A stretch of DNA of 64,000 nt from Sphingobium aromaticiconvertens (GCF_037154075.1 NZ_JBANRJ010000001.1:3963501-4027500); one strand, 5' to 3'; shown: positions 18,334 to 29,076, counted from the stretch's first letter. A program made the numbers and translations. Notes: generated by a model not told the origin, from the letters alone.

Positions 18334-21300
18334 TTAGGACGCCAAGGCAATGCGGCGAGCCAGAAGACACCGGACTTCGCGCGTCTCGCCTTCAGAGGGA
18401 AAGGGGATTCCGTCCCCGGGGTGTTCTGCGCCATCGACCGTGATGCGCGCGTCGCCTGAAGCAAGCCCATCTGGGTTTTCGACCCGGATATGCAGACTTC
18501 CCGCCGCCCTGGTGATCGTTGCCTCGAAGAATTTCCACCCCGCAGGCAGGCACGGCGCGAGATGCAGTCTGCCTTCCACCAGCCGCAGCCCCAATATGTC
18601 CTCGACCGCCAGTCGCCATGTCCAGCCGGCCGCGCCCGTATACCAGCTCCAGCCGCCGCGGCCGACATGCGGCGGCGTCCCGGCCACATCCGCCGCCAGC
18701 ACATAAGGCTCGGTTCGATAACGCGCGATGTCTTCGGCCGAGCAGGTCTGGTTGATGGGGTTGATGCGCTCGAAGACCCGCATCGCGCCCTCGGCATCGC
18801 CAAGCCGGGCAAATGCGATGCCGAGCCAGGCGGCGGCATGCGTGTACTGACCGCCATTTTCCCGGATGCCGGGTGGATAGGCCTTGATATAGCCGGGGTC
18901 GCGTGGCGTGACGTCGAAGGGTGGCGAGAGAAGTCGGACCAGCCGATCATCGTCACGGACCAGATGCTGCTGGGCCGCAGCCATGGCGCGCGCGATCCGC
19001 TCTGGACTGCCGGCGCCCGACAGCACCGCCCAGGATTGAGCAATCGAATCGATCTGGCACTCGCTGTCCGAGGCCGAACCCCAGGTGCGGCCGTCGTCGT
19101 CGAAAGCCCGCAAGTACCATTCGCCATCCCAGGCGGATTCTTCGGCCGCCTTGGCGAGCGCCGTCGCACGGGGTTTCCAGTGTTGAATCAGATCGTTGCG
19201 CTGCAGCCGGCCGCAAAGGCCAACGAACCCGTCCATCGTGGCGATCAGGAACCATGCCAGCCAGACGCTTTCGCCCCGTCCCTGCTCGCCCACGCGGTTC
19301 ATGCCGTCATTCCAGTCGCCGGCCCCCATCAGCGGCAGCCCATGAGCCCCGAGCCGATGACCGCATTGGAGCGCACGCTCGCAATGCTCGAACAGGGATC
19401 GGCGTTCATCCGTGATATCAAATCGCGCATAGCGATCGGCCTCGTCCCCGGCCAGCGGGGGACCGCGCAGGAACGGCACCTCTTCCGCGAGAATGCCGAC
19501 GTCGCCCGTGGCCTCCACATAGGCGGCAGTGACAAAAGGCAGCCAGAGCAGGTCGTCCGAGCAATGCGTCCGGACACCCCGATCCAGCGGCGGATGCCAC
19601 CAGTGGAGGACGTCGCCCTCCTCGAACTGGTGGGCAGCGGCCGCGAGAATGTGCCGTCGCGCCAGATCGGGATCGGCATGAAGCAAGGCGAGCACGTCTT
19701 GTAGCTGGTCGCGATAGCCGAAGGCGCCGCCGGCCTGATAGAAACCCGCACGTGCCCGCAGACGCGCACTAATTGTCTGGTAGGGGAGCCATCTGTTGAC
19801 CAGCATGTCGAACGCAGGATCCGGCGTCTTCACCTTGACGGCGCCCAGACGCCTGTCCCAATCATCCTGGCATTGCTGGAAGGCACGCTCCACCTCAGCG
19901 TTATCCTGCCACCGCAGCGCCAGCTTTCGGGCGTGGGCACGGTGATCCCCCTGCCCCAGTACGAATACGACCTCGGTGGCTTGCCCGGCGGCGATATCGA
20001 GATGGACCTGCAAGGCGCTGCAGCAATCCACGCCGACTGACTGCTGGCGACCGCCCAGATCCCAGTTCAGCAGCGCTTCGGGCCGGCGTGAATCGCCATC
20101 GCCGCCTATAAAATCCCGTCGCGACGTCGTCAGGCTGTGCGGTGGATGGCTGCTTGTCAGGAAAGCCGTCCGCTCGCCGAATTCTTCGTTCCACGGGTTG
20201 TTTGCCATCAGTGCATGGACTTCGGCATCATAATGCGCGGTCCGCAGCGGGGCCGGTTCGCCGTGAACCGCGCCCAGCAGCCATTCGGCATAATAGGTCG
20301 CCGTGATCCGGCGGGCATGGGGCAACAGGTTGCGAAGCCTCAGCCGGACGATCTTGACCGGATCGTCGACGGGGACGAACACCTGAAGTTCCTGTTCGAG
20401 GCCTTCGCTGCTGCTCTCCCAGCTCGTATAGCCCGCGCCATGTCGGATTCGGCAGGCGGTTCCGGCCCCGGCGGGCTGCGGCGTCGGGGTCCACAGATGC
20501 GCGTTTTCCTCGTCACGCAGATACAGGATCTCGGTCTGCGGATCCCGAACGGGATCGTTGCTCCATGGGGTCAGACGGTTTTCGCCGCTGTTGATCGCCC
20601 AGGTGAAACCGAGACCGGCCTCGGTGACGATGGTGCCAAAGCCGTCATTGGCGAGGACGTTCGACCAGGGCGCGGGGGTGGTCTCACCCGGCGCGAGGTG
20701 GATCACATAGGTCTCGCCTTCCGGCGTGAACCCGCCGCGACCATTGTCGAACGCCAGCTCCTTGAGCGGGAGCAAGCCCAAACCGGCGCTTGGCGACGCC
20801 CCGGTGCTGCCCACCGGCTCGAAGCGCGGGCTCCGAAGCTGGGGAGATTCGGCGCGCGCGAGTTGGTCGCCGAGCGCACCCGCCGCTTCGTCGAGCACGA
20901 TCCGCGCGGCGCGTTCCAGAAATTGGGCGCGATCGGTGTCGCCGTGCCCGATCCCCACGAGGTGGATTCCGCCATTTTGCCCGAGCTGCTCCTGCACGCC
21001 CGCCTCGCGGAGGAGCTCGATCAACCGCTCGCGCACCGGCTCAAGATAGCCCGCTGCCCCTTCGTGCATCATCACGAGATCGATCGCGATGCCCCGCCTC
21101 CGCCACAGCTGCTGGGCTGCCGCGAGAAACCGTAGCAGGGCGGTTCGCTGGCCGTCGCCTGCGCGCACCAGCAGAATGGGATGATCGCCCGATATTCCAA
21201 GCGCCCAGAGATCGCCTCTGCCATGATGGTCGGCGACAAGCGCATTCTGCATGCCGGGAGATGACTGAACGGGCTGGAGCAACGCGGACAGCAACATCTG

Positions 21301-24300
21301 CGCGTCCCGCACGCGGTCGGGGCCAAGTCCGAGTTGATGCATCTCACGCGCCGCATCCGCCACGGCGTCATTCATGGCCCATTCGAGTGCCGTCAAAGTC
21401 GCATAGCGCTCGGCGATCTCCAGAGCGGATTCCCGTGAGCCCGCTACGATCGTGACGAAGGCGAGTTCGCGTCTACCGTGCGGCGGAAGCTCCAGCTCGG
21501 CGCGCATCGCCAGGATCGGATCGAGGGTCCAGCCGGTCGTGCCATTGAGTTCATCGGAGTGCATCGCGGCGGGGTTCGCCTGATCACCGTGGCGCTTCAA
21601 GAAGGCCGCGCGATCGGTTTCGACGCCCCGCGGCGTGAAGCCCTTGTCGTCGGCGATGATCCGGTGAAGCAGCACGGGGGGATGATCGCCCGCATCGCGT
21701 GGTCGGCGCGTGAACAGCAGGCCGTTCGCACCCGGAAGCAGTTCGCTGCCGACGAAGAGCTTGCTGAAGGCCGGGTGGCGCGCGCCGTCGAGCGGCGGCG
21801 CGAGCATGACCTCGGCATAGCTCGTGAAGTCGAGCGTTCGCGGCCGGTCGCTCTCGTTGACGACAGTGACCCGGCGGATCTCCAGATCGTCCCCGTGCGG
21901 GATGCCGACAGCCATAGTCAGAGCGATGTCGTGATCCCGACGATGATATTCGACCTGGTGCGCCTGAAAGAGTATGCGCGCCTCGGTCGCCGGCGCGCGC
22001 ACCGGCTCCGGCGTCGCCGACCAGAGCGCGCCGGTGTCCCGATCGCGGACATAGATCCAGAGCCCGGCGTCGCCAGGGATCCGATCGGGGCGGGTGAGCG
22101 CATAACGCTGCCAGTAGAGCCCCCCTCCCCCATTCGCCGCCAGTCGACTGGTCAGACGGCCATTGCCGATCGCATGCAGCGCAGTGGAACCGCCGATGGA
22201 GCCAGGGTTCCAAGGCTGGAGACGGGGGATCGCGCCTTCGGCGACCGGTTGCAGCTCGCGGAGTTCGATGCGCGAAATCTCGGGCGGGAGTTCCCAGGGA
22301 ATGCGTTCGTTGAGGAGGAGGTCGATCGTGCGGATATGGGGGTCGGCGTGGAACCAGCGGACGAACATATCGCCGCACAGCGCATTGCCGAGAGCGGCCA
22401 TACTCATTCCGTGATGGTGCGCCATATAGGATCGGACGATCGCGAAGCGCTCTCCTTCCGGCACGCGCTCGGTTGTGAAGTCGGCGGCCTCATAGAAGCC
22501 GTATCGCCCGAGCATGCCCAGCCCCGCGAGATCACGAAGGTTACGGACTGCCAAGACCGTTCGCGCAGCGAGTGCGAGCACAGTCGCATAGGGGGCCACC
22601 ACCAGATCGCGCGCAAGCCCACGGCGCAAGCCCAGCCCCGGGACGCCGAACGCATGGTAGCGATACACGCGATCGGAACCCATCGAGGCGAAGGAGGATT
22701 CGGATATGCCCCAGGGGATGCCATGCTTGGCCGCGTAGGCATGCTGAAGATCGACGGCGGTCCGGTCGCTTTGGCCGAGAAGTGTTGCGGGATCGCTGCG
22801 CAGGAACAGGTTTGGCATGAGATATTCGAACATCGAGCCGTTCCACGAGACCAGCGACAGGCCCGAGGCCTTCTTCGTGATCGGGCGACCGAGGAAGAAC
22901 CAATGCTCGGGAGGCACATCGCCCTTGGCGATGGCAAAGAAGCTCGCGAGCCTCGCCTCGCTCGCCAGCAGGTCATAATGGTGCTGATCGATGCGGTCGG
23001 CGGTGACATTGTAGCCGATATGGAACAGCCGGCTGCTCATATCGAACAGCAAGGCGAAATCCATGCCATGGGCCCAGGCGCCCGCTCGCCGGGCGATGCC
23101 ATCCAGCTGGTCGCGCATGGTCTTGTGGGCATCCGCAGCGCGGGCGAGAGCCGAACCGAGCTCTTCCGCCCAGCTCCTTGCTTCGGAAGGATCGAGGGAG
23201 CCGCCGAATGCGTCCAGCAGCGCGCTTGCCTCCTCGCACGCGGCCTTGACTTCGGCAGGCATGCGCTCGCCCGCGAGCATGGGGCCGATCCGGGCGGCGA
23301 TGTCGGCGCAATCGGCGGGCGGGCGCGTCAACAACGGCAGCCACGGGAGGAACATCTGCACGTCGCGGCGCATGCTGCGCAGATGATGATCGACCCGCTC
23401 GAGCCACAGCTGAACGTCGCGGATCACGTTCGTCGGGAGTGTCCCCGCGTTGGCGATGCCATTGCGGATCCTTTCCTGCAGCTCGGGGCAGTCCCGATCG
23501 CAGAGCGCGTCCAGCCGGTCGCCCCAGCAGGCGCTGTCGTCCCGCGCCGCAGTTGCGGCGTCCCGCATCGCCGCAACAAGAGTACGACAGGCATGATCCG
23601 GGTCGGCGCGATCGGCCGCAAGCGCGCCGACAAGCAGATCGAGGGTGTCGTCGAGACCGGACCATAATGCAGGGGAAAGCACGGGGGCTCGAACAGCATC
23701 GCGGCACGCCTCGTTCACGACGACAAGACTGACGGCCAGATTGCCGCTGTCGACCGTGGAGACGTAGCGCGGCTCGAGCGGCTGCAATGTACGGGTATCA
23801 TACCAGTTGAGCATATGTCCCCGGTAGCGATCGAGCCGGTCGAGCGCGTCCAGCGCATTACGCAGTCGCATCTCGAGATCGGTCACGCCGATATGCCCCA
23901 GCTTCCATGCCGTCAGCGTGGAGAGCAGCATCATGCCGACATTGGTCGGCGACGTCCGATGGGCGATCTCCTCCTCGGGCGGCTCCTGGTAATTGTCGGG
24001 CGGCAGCCAGTTGTCCTCCGGCCTCACGAAGGTTTCGAAGAACAACCATGTCCGCCGTGCGATGCTGCGCAGGAACAGACGGTCTTCGGCGCCCAGCGTC
24101 TCGACCGAGGAGCGGCGCGGACGGCTTATCCGGTACGCGATTTCAGGCGCCAGCACCCACAGCATCAGTAGCGGCGCGGCGGGCAGGAGGGCCGCAGCAT
24201 GTGCCAGCACCAGCCCCGAGCCGACTGCAAGCGCGAATGCGGGTGACACCCACATCTCGCGCCAGGCGGCCCGCCGCGGATCGAGCGCGGCAAAATGCGC

Positions 24301-26790
24301 TGTCGTGTGCGCTGCAGACGTCCACTCCAGCAGTCCACGCCCGGTGCCTAGCCGCCAGAGCGTGATCAGTATCGCATTGAGCGCGATGGCGGCATCGCTT
24401 ATCAGGAAGGCGATCGACAGCGCCCATCGTCCCAGTTCATCGCCCAGCCGTCGCAGGACACCCTGGAGAACGCCGCGCCGGCGGCCGCGCGCGAGACCGG
24501 TGACGACGTCGGTGAACAGATAGGCTGCCGGCGCGACGATGGCGAGCGATGTCCATATCCAGGGGTTGCCGCCCAGGATGAACCATCCGCCAAGCAGCAG
24601 GGCGACAAGGCTGGGCGGCACGAGGCTGCGGCGCAGATTGTCGAAGATCTTGAGCCGGTCGAACCAGGTGAGGCGGTTGTGAAGGCGCGTTCCCGCGCGG
24701 CCCGGCACCAGCGGAAGCAGCCAGGGCAGCAGCTGCCAATCGCCGCGCACCCAGCGGTGCCAGCGCCGGCGGTAATCGAGATAGCCGGAAGGAAAGCCCT
24801 CATAGACGATGATGTCGCTGGCGAGCGCCGCGCGACCATGCAGCCCTTCGAACAGGTCATGGCTGAGCAGGTTGTTTTCGGGTATCCGTCCCTCGACACT
24901 GCGCTCGAAGGCGGCGACTTCATAGATGCCTTTGCCGACGAATATGCCTGAGCCGAACAGGTCCTGGTAGACGTCGGATACGGCGCGTGAATAGATGTCG
25001 ATCGCGGTGTCGCCGCCGAAGTAGCGCGTGAACAGCGATCGTCCGCTGGTTTCAGGTGCGATCTCGACCCGCGGCTGGAGGATCGTGTAGCCGCTTGCCA
25101 CCCGCCCGGTGCGCGGATCGAAACGAGCCTTGTTGAGCGGATGGGCGAGCGTCGCCACCATCCGATTGACTACGCCCGTCGGCAGGCGGGTATCGGCGTC
25201 CGCGGTCACGACGAACCGAACCTCGCGAAGTGCTTCGATGCGGCCGGCGGTGCGTGAAAAAGGGCTGAGGTCGCCGCGCAGGATATAGCCGTTGAATTGC
25301 TCCAGCTTTCCGCGTTTGCGTTCCCATCCCATCCAGACCGACTGGGCGGGATTGTAGAGCCGCGGCCGGTGCAGCATATGGAAAGGGCCGCGGCCCGCGC
25401 CGCCATAGGTCTCGTTGAGGCGCTTCACGCCATTTTCCAGCGCGGCCTCGACATCCGCATCGCCAGGAAGGCTGTCGTTGTCGGCATCGGCATGGTCGCT
25501 CAGCAGAACGAACTGCAGCCTTGGATCGGGATTGCCGAGATAGTGACCTTCCAGCCGCTGGAGGAGCGCCGCCACGTCCGCCGGATGCGCGACAAGCACC
25601 GGCATCACGACCGCTGTCCGGCAATCGTCGGCGATACCCCTCTCGAAATCGAGCTTTGGAAGCACCCGGGGCGACACGAGCAGCGTCGCGATCCAGTTGA
25701 CGAACGTGACGCTCAGGATGGTCGCCGGCAGCGTGGTGAGCGCGATACCTAGGAGCCACCTCATGGCGGTCGCCTCGACCAGCGCCAGGTAAAGCGCCGG
25801 AACGACAAAGCTGACGAATCCGGCCAGAAACAGCGACGCCGTATAAAGCGCCGCGGGATAGCGCAGAAGCCTGCGGCCTATCGATTCCAGCGCCAGCGGC
25901 CGCACGTCGATCGCATCCTCGAACGCCGGCCGGCCCTCGCCGACCAGCCAGTAGCCGACATGATCGGCCGGCACGTCGTCATTGGCCCGGCATTGAACGA
26001 GCAGGCGTTCGGCGACATCCAACTCTGGCAGGCCGCCATGGTCCGACAGTTGCTCGATTGCATGCCGGTAACGGTCGCGCGTGTCGAAATCCATGTGCGG
26101 ATAGACCTTGGCAGGGTCGAGCCGCAGGATCGCCTCGACGCGGCTTGTCCGGTCGAAAAAGTCCTTCCACTGGATCGTCGAGATCACTGCGAGGTTAGCG
26201 ATCGCACGCGAAACGCATTCGGTATCGTCCGCTGCGGCGGATTTGGCGGCATCGGGCCCCACCTCGAACGGCGGCGCCACATCCGGGAATATGCGTCCGA
26301 AGCCGGTTACCAGAAGCTCGAGGCAGGCTAGGCGCAGCATGGCCGGAAACGCCCAGAGCTCGGCAATGCTCAGCGGCTCTTCATCCTGATAGCGTTCGAT
26401 GAACGGGATCGCGGTATTGAGCGATATCTGCAGATGCGACGCGTGGAGCAGCCCATGGGCCAGGGCATAGATGCGAGGCAGGCCCTTCGCCGCCTCACCC
26501 GCGAGGCCGGGCAGGCGCCGGTAGAACTGGGCCGGCATATCCTCCTTGATCTGGAGGATTGCGCGTTGAACGTGATAATCGTTGTCGAGCAGCCATTCGG
26601 CCGCCGAGCTGCTTTGCGGCTCCGCGGCGCCAGCGGCGATCCGGGCCATACTCAGCCATGCACGCAATGCCGGCAGCTGCGACCAGGTTGTCAGCGGCGC
26701 CGCTCTGCGGGCCAAGCCCACAAGACGGTGACGGCGCGCAAGCTCGTGCGCAGCGGCGACTATCGGGTCCGCATCCTCGACATCCGCCAT
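18334..26790 (-). CDS. ndvB: Cyclic beta-1,2-glucan synthase (NdvB/ChvB type)
   Basis: A very large inner-membrane enzyme of 2818 residues, the usual size of NdvB/ChvB. The N-terminal ~900 residues hold the membrane helices and a GT84 glycosyltransferase region with DADTRLP near residue 530, SGIFVGKGIYEV and the acceptor motif RRRWHRWVRGDWQ near 675. The central and C-terminal parts carry the glycoamylase/carbohydrate-binding and GH94-like phosphorylase modules, including GAGDWNDGMNRVG near residue 2490, expected to set ring size. The product, a periplasmic cyclic glucan, serves osmotic and envelope adaptation. The ATG at 26790 lies two bases after the stop of the upstream tandem USP, so the two are co-expressed. 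No ndvA exporter is visible here. Confidence 0.92.
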   Translation of the reverse strand: MADVEDADPIVAAAHELARRHRLVGLARRAAPLTTWSQLPALRAWLSMARIAAGAAEPQSSSAAEWLLDNDYHVQRAILQIKEDMPAQFYRRLPGLAGEAAKGLPRIYALAHGLLHASHLQISLNTAIPFIERYQDEEPLSIAELWAFPAMLRLACLELLVTGFGRIFPDVAPPFEVGPDAAKSAAADDTECVSRAIANLAVISTIQWKDFFDRTSRVEAILRLDPAKVYPHMDFDTRDRYRHAIEQLSDHGGLPELDVAERLLVQCRANDDVPADHVGYWLVGEGRPAFEDAIDVRPLALESIGRRLLRYPAALYTASLFLAGFVSFVVPALYLALVEATAMRWLLGIALTTLPATILSVTFVNWIATLLVSPRVLPKLDFERGIADDCRTAVVMPVLVAHPADVAALLQRLEGHYLGNPDPRLQFVLLSDHADADNDSLPGDADVEAALENGVKRLNETYGGAGRGPFHMLHRPRLYNPAQSVWMGWERKRGKLEQFNGYILRGDLSPFSRTAGRIEALREVRFVVTADADTRLPTGVVNRMVATLAHPLNKARFDPRTGRVASGYTILQPRVEIAPETSGRSLFTRYFGGDTAIDIYSRAVSDVYQDLFGSGIFVGKGIYEVAAFERSVEGRIPENNLLSHDLFEGLHGRAALASDIIVYEGFPSGYLDYRRRWHRWVRGDWQLLPWLLPLVPGRAGTRLHNRLTWFDRLKIFDNLRRSLVPPSLVALLLGGWFILGGNPWIWTSLAIVAPAAYLFTDVVTGLARGRRRGVLQGVLRRLGDELGRWALSIAFLISDAAIALNAILITLWRLGTGRGLLEWTSAAHTTAHFAALDPRRAAWREMWVSPAFALAVGSGLVLAHAAALLPAAPLLMLWVLAPEIAYRISRPRRSSVETLGAEDRLFLRSIARRTWLFFETFVRPEDNWLPPDNYQEPPEEEIAHRTSPTNVGMMLLSTLTAWKLGHIGVTDLEMRLRNALDALDRLDRYRGHMLNWYDTRTLQPLEPRYVSTVDSGNLAVSLVVVNEACRDAVRAPVLSPALWSGLDDTLDLLVGALAADRADPDHACRTLVAAMRDAATAARDDSACWGDRLDALCDRDCPELQERIRNGIANAGTLPTNVIRDVQLWLERVDHHLRSMRRDVQMFLPWLPLLTRPPADCADIAARIGPMLAGERMPAEVKAACEEASALLDAFGGSLDPSEARSWAEELGSALARAADAHKTMRDQLDGIARRAGAWAHGMDFALLFDMSSRLFHIGYNVTADRIDQHHYDLLASEARLASFFAIAKGDVPPEHWFFLGRPITKKASGLSLVSWNGSMFEYLMPNLFLRSDPATLLGQSDRTAVDLQHAYAAKHGIPWGISESSFASMGSDRVYRYHAFGVPGLGLRRGLARDLVVAPYATVLALAARTVLAVRNLRDLAGLGMLGRYGFYEAADFTTERVPEGERFAIVRSYMAHHHGMSMAALGNALCGDMFVRWFHADPHIRTIDLLLNERIPWELPPEISRIELRELQPVAEGAIPRLQPWNPGSIGGSTALHAIGNGRLTSRLAANGGGGLYWQRYALTRPDRIPGDAGLWIYVRDRDTGALWSATPEPVRAPATEARILFQAHQVEYHRRDHDIALTMAVGIPHGDDLEIRRVTVVNESDRPRTLDFTSYAEVMLAPPLDGARHPAFSKLFVGSELLPGANGLLFTRRPRDAGDHPPVLLHRIIADDKGFTPRGVETDRAAFLKRHGDQANPAAMHSDELNGTTGWTLDPILAMRAELELPPHGRRELAFVTIVAGSRESALEIAERYATLTALEWAMNDAVADAAREMHQLGLGPDRVRDAQMLLSALLQPVQSSPGMQNALVADHHGRGDLWALGISGDHPILLVRAGDGQRTALLRFLAAAQQLWRRRGIAIDLVMMHEGAAGYLEPVRERLIELLREAGVQEQLGQNGGIHLVGIGHGDTDRAQFLERAARIVLDEAAGALGDQLARAESPQLRSPRFEPVGSTGASPSAGLGLLPLKELAFDNGRGGFTPEGETYVIHLAPGETTPAPWSNVLANDGFGTIVTEAGLGFTWAINSGENRLTPWSNDPVRDPQTEILYLRDEENAHLWTPTPQPAGAGTACRIRHGAGYTSWESSSEGLEQELQVFVPVDDPVKIVRLRLRNLLPHARRITATYYAEWLLGAVHGEPAPLRTAHYDAEVHALMANNPWNEEFGERTAFLTSSHPPHSLTTSRRDFIGGDGDSRRPEALLNWDLGGRQQSVGVDCCSALQVHLDIAAGQATEVVFVLGQGDHRAHARKLALRWQDNAEVERAFQQCQDDWDRRLGAVKVKTPDPAFDMLVNRWLPYQTISARLRARAGFYQAGGAFGYRDQLQDVLALLHADPDLARRHILAAAAHQFEEGDVLHWWHPPLDRGVRTHCSDDLLWLPFVTAAYVEATGDVGILAEEVPFLRGPPLAGDEADRYARFDITDERRSLFEHCERALQCGHRLGAHGLPLMGAGDWNDGMNRVGEQGRGESVWLAWFLIATMDGFVGLCGRLQRNDLIQHWKPRATALAKAAEESAWDGEWYLRAFDDDGRTWGSASDSECQIDSIAQSWAVLSGAGSPERIARAMAAAQQHLVRDDDRLVRLLSPPFDVTPRDPGYIKAYPPGIRENGGQYTHAAAWLGIAFARLGDAEGAMRVFERINPINQTCSAEDIARYRTEPYVLAADVAGTPPHVGRGGWSWYTGAAGWTWRLAVEDILGLRLVEGRLHLAPCLPAGWKFFEATITRAAGSLHIRVENPDGLASGDARITVDGAEHPGDGIPFPSEGETREVRCLLARRIALAS

Positions 26791-26792
26791 TC

Positions 26793-27806
26793 TCAGACCG
26801 GACCTACGGCCGGGAGGCGCGCATTCTGGACATTCGCCAGCACCATCGGCTCCACTGCAGTCACGGATGGACGAACGATCAGCATCGGCACGGGCGAATG
26901 GGTCATGAGGTAGGCGGCGACGCTGCCATAGGGAACGTCCATGTGATGGCGGCCGCCATGGCCGCGCGCCGACAGCACGACGAGGTCGGCCGCTTCGGCG
27001 CGGATCAACCCGGCCAGAGCAGCGCGAACATCCTCGCTGCGCATCGAGATCGCCCGAACTGTCAGCCCCATGGCCGCCACATATGTCCGAACATGGTCGA
27101 GATAGGCGCGCGCCGTCGCTTCATTTCGTTCGACAACATGCCGTTGGAGTTCGAGATCGCGAGGCTCGAGCGGCCTGGTTTCAGTGAGTTCCGGCGTCGG
27201 GACGACGTGCGCGAGGATCAGTTCCGCTTGCGCCGATTTCGCAAGCCGGGCCGCGAGCGGGATGACGCTTTCGGCCCAGGTCGATCCATCCACGGGCACA
27301 AGGATGCGCCGATAGCTCGGCGCCGGCGCGACGGAGGCCGCGATCGGGACCAGCAGGATCGAACCGGGCGCCCGCTCGAGAACATTATGGGCCGTGCCGC
27401 CAATGCCTTTCTGGCTTGCGCCATTCTCGCCCTGAGTGCCAAGTACGAGAAGGCAATCGGGCTGTCCGCAGGTGAATCGGCAGATTTCCTCGGCAGTTGC
27501 ACCTTCTGCAAGTTTGATCTCGGCGATGGTAGTCGAGGGCTCGGGAGCGGCTGCCAGTTTCCCCAGAGTGCGTCTCGCCTCGTGCCGGCGAAGATCCCAT
27601 TCGATCGGGTCAGGCCGCATCTCCTTTGCCGGCTGGCCTTCCAGCACCTGCAGCAGCGTTACCGGAACCTCGAGCGCCTGGGCGATCGCAAATGCATGGG
27701 AAACGACGCCGGCCGCGTGCTCGGATCGATCCAGGCACGCGACGACGTGACAGGTTCCCGCTTGCGTGTCGGCGCGGCCTGGGAAGAGTGCGTTCGATGT
27801 CGACAT
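26793..27806 (-). CDS. Tandem universal stress protein (two Usp domains)
   Basis: A 337-residue protein with two Usp domains. The first (residues ~20-155) includes VVACLDRSEHAAGVV and ends GSILLVPIA; the second (~168-320) opens RRILVPVDGSTWAESV and closes with LSARGHGGRHHMDVPYGSVA and VPMLIVRP. The second domain has a GxxG-x9-G(S) type ATP-binding loop. I chose the ATG at 27806, preceded by AGGAGGCCGGAAT. It immediately precedes ndvB, so its stress signal is coupled to cyclic glucan synthesis. A CCGTAGAT element lies 165 bases upstream. Such USPs accumulate on growth arrest and oxygen limitation in other bacteria. Confidence 0.88.
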   Translation of the reverse strand: MSTSNALFPGRADTQAGTCHVVACLDRSEHAAGVVSHAFAIAQALEVPVTLLQVLEGQPAKEMRPDPIEWDLRRHEARRTLGKLAAAPEPSTTIAEIKLAEGATAEEICRFTCGQPDCLLVLGTQGENGASQKGIGGTAHNVLERAPGSILLVPIAASVAPAPSYRRILVPVDGSTWAESVIPLAARLAKSAQAELILAHVVPTPELTETRPLEPRDLELQRHVVERNEATARAYLDHVRTYVAAMGLTVRAISMRSEDVRAALAGLIRAEAADLVVLSARGHGGRHHMDVPYGSVAAYLMTHSPVPMLIVRPSVTAVEPMVLANVQNARLPAVGPV

Positions 27807-28260
27807 ATTCCGGCCTCCTGTTGTCTTACGCGGCATTTTTCCGTGCGCCCTAACACAGGGCCACCACGCCCAGCGCCAGGCGTTCGAGGACAAGCCCGAA
27901 GCTCGTTGCGACGCCGCAATTTCTGATGGCGGCCACGGTGACCGATCCGGAAGAGACTCGAAATAGGTGTATCTACGGAGTCATGGCGCGTGCCGTCCGC
28001 CTCGAACAGCACGACTCGCCAGTCCCGATGAGGCGTGAAAGCAATCTGTCCAACAGCCACTCCTGATCGAAGGACCCAAGGACGGCCAACGGCTCAATCC
28101 GCGCAAGCGGCTTTCCTGGATCGCGGGTCAACAATGCTGCCGAAAATCCGATTCTCAGTTCGTATGCCGCACACGTCCGCTCAGCATCCCGTCAATAGAA
28201 TTGGATCATGTGCGGAGCGCCTGCTGTGCTTGGGTGCCACCGGATATTCTCACGGCGCGG
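27807..28260. other. Intergenic region upstream of USP-ndvB operon
   Basis: About 454 bases between two minus-strand USP genes. It contains the promoter of the USP-ndvB operon and the ATCTACGG element at 27971. No convincing coding frame is visible; a possible minus-strand frame near 27960-28060 has no start signal or known motif. Confidence 0.45.
27971..27978 (-). promoter_or_regulatory. CCGTAGAT element upstream of USP-ndvB operon
   Basis: ATCTACGG on the plus strand, read CTCCGTAGATACACC toward the operon, sharing CCGTAGAT with the elements at 7931 and 8938. It lies 165 bases before the USP start, farther than the others. Confidence 0.35.
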
Positions 28261-29076
28261 CTAGTGCGCCAGCAGCAGCGGAACGGACGTGTCGGACAGG
28301 AGGTCGCGGGTCACCCCGCCGAGCACCGTCTCACGCAGCCGAGAGTGCCCGTAGGCTCCCATAACGAGAGAAGATGCCGCCAGTTCTCCCGCTGCGTCCA
28401 AAAGCGTCTGCGCGATCGTGCGCGCCTCTTGGGGCCATTCGTGCAACTGAGAACCTATGCCATGCCGGGCGAGATATCGGCTCGCGTCCATCGGTGGAAA
28501 ATCGTTGTTATCGCTTGAGATGTTGACGATGTGGACTTCGCTCGCCACCCGCAGGAAGGAAAGCGTCAGACGCAGGCTGTGCGCGGCTTCGATCGATCCG
28601 TTCCAGGCCATGACGACCGGCCCGCTGGCGTTGAAGCTGGTCGTGCCCGGGGGCACGACCAGCACCGGCGCGCGCGCGTGAAGGGCCACGTCGGCGACGA
28701 TCGGCAGAGGCTCCGGCGTGTCATCCTGCCCCTTGTACTGGCGGCTCAAGATCAGGACGTCGGCCAGGCGCCCGCGGCTCACCAGCGCATCGGCGGCATT
28801 TCCATCGGCATGCTCCCAATCCCAGGAGATATCCTCGCTTTTCAGTCGCTGCTCGATGCGTTCTCGCTCCTCATCGTCGCGCGCCTGAAGGGCCTCAAGC
28901 AGTTGCGAAGAGGCATAAAGGCCGCCGAAGGGGTCGCCGACGACATAGCTGTTGAACGGAGTGACCTGGACGCAGGTGATATGTGACTGGTGGGCGCGCG
29001 CAAGGTCCAGCGCCACGGCAAGCCGCTCCGTCTGTCCGTGATCGTCATGGATATGCAGAAGTATCGATTTCACCAC
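28261..29076 (-). CDS. Universal stress protein, two-domain
   Basis: A 271-residue USP. The N-terminal half opens KSILLHIHDDHGQTERLAVA and contains an EDISWDWEHADG segment; the C-terminal half ends with the classic SLVMGAYGHSRLRETVLGGVT and VPLLLAH, including the GxxGxxxxR...GG nucleotide loop. It is closely similar in layout to the protein at 35979-36782, which has the same SVEDITWDWADATG segment, so the two are paralogues. It appears monocistronic. A CTAGGGG/AACTAG element lies about 65 bases upstream. The role is inferred from the family: survival during growth arrest or low oxygen. Confidence 0.88.
   Translation of the reverse strand: MVKSILLHIHDDHGQTERLAVALDLARAHQSHITCVQVTPFNSYVVGDPFGGLYASSQLLEALQARDDEERERIEQRLKSEDISWDWEHADGNAADALVSRGRLADVLILSRQYKGQDDTPEPLPIVADVALHARAPVLVVPPGTTSFNASGPVVMAWNGSIEAAHSLRLTLSFLRVASEVHIVNISSDNNDFPPMDASRYLARHGIGSQLHEWPQEARTIAQTLLDAAGELAASSLVMGAYGHSRLRETVLGGVTRDLLSDTSVPLLLAH

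Noticed and set aside
21478..23667. A 729-codon plus-strand open frame inside ndvB
   Set aside because: Antisense to conserved NdvB sequence, low-complexity composition, no ribosome binding site. Same for 18490-19704 and 20137-21135.
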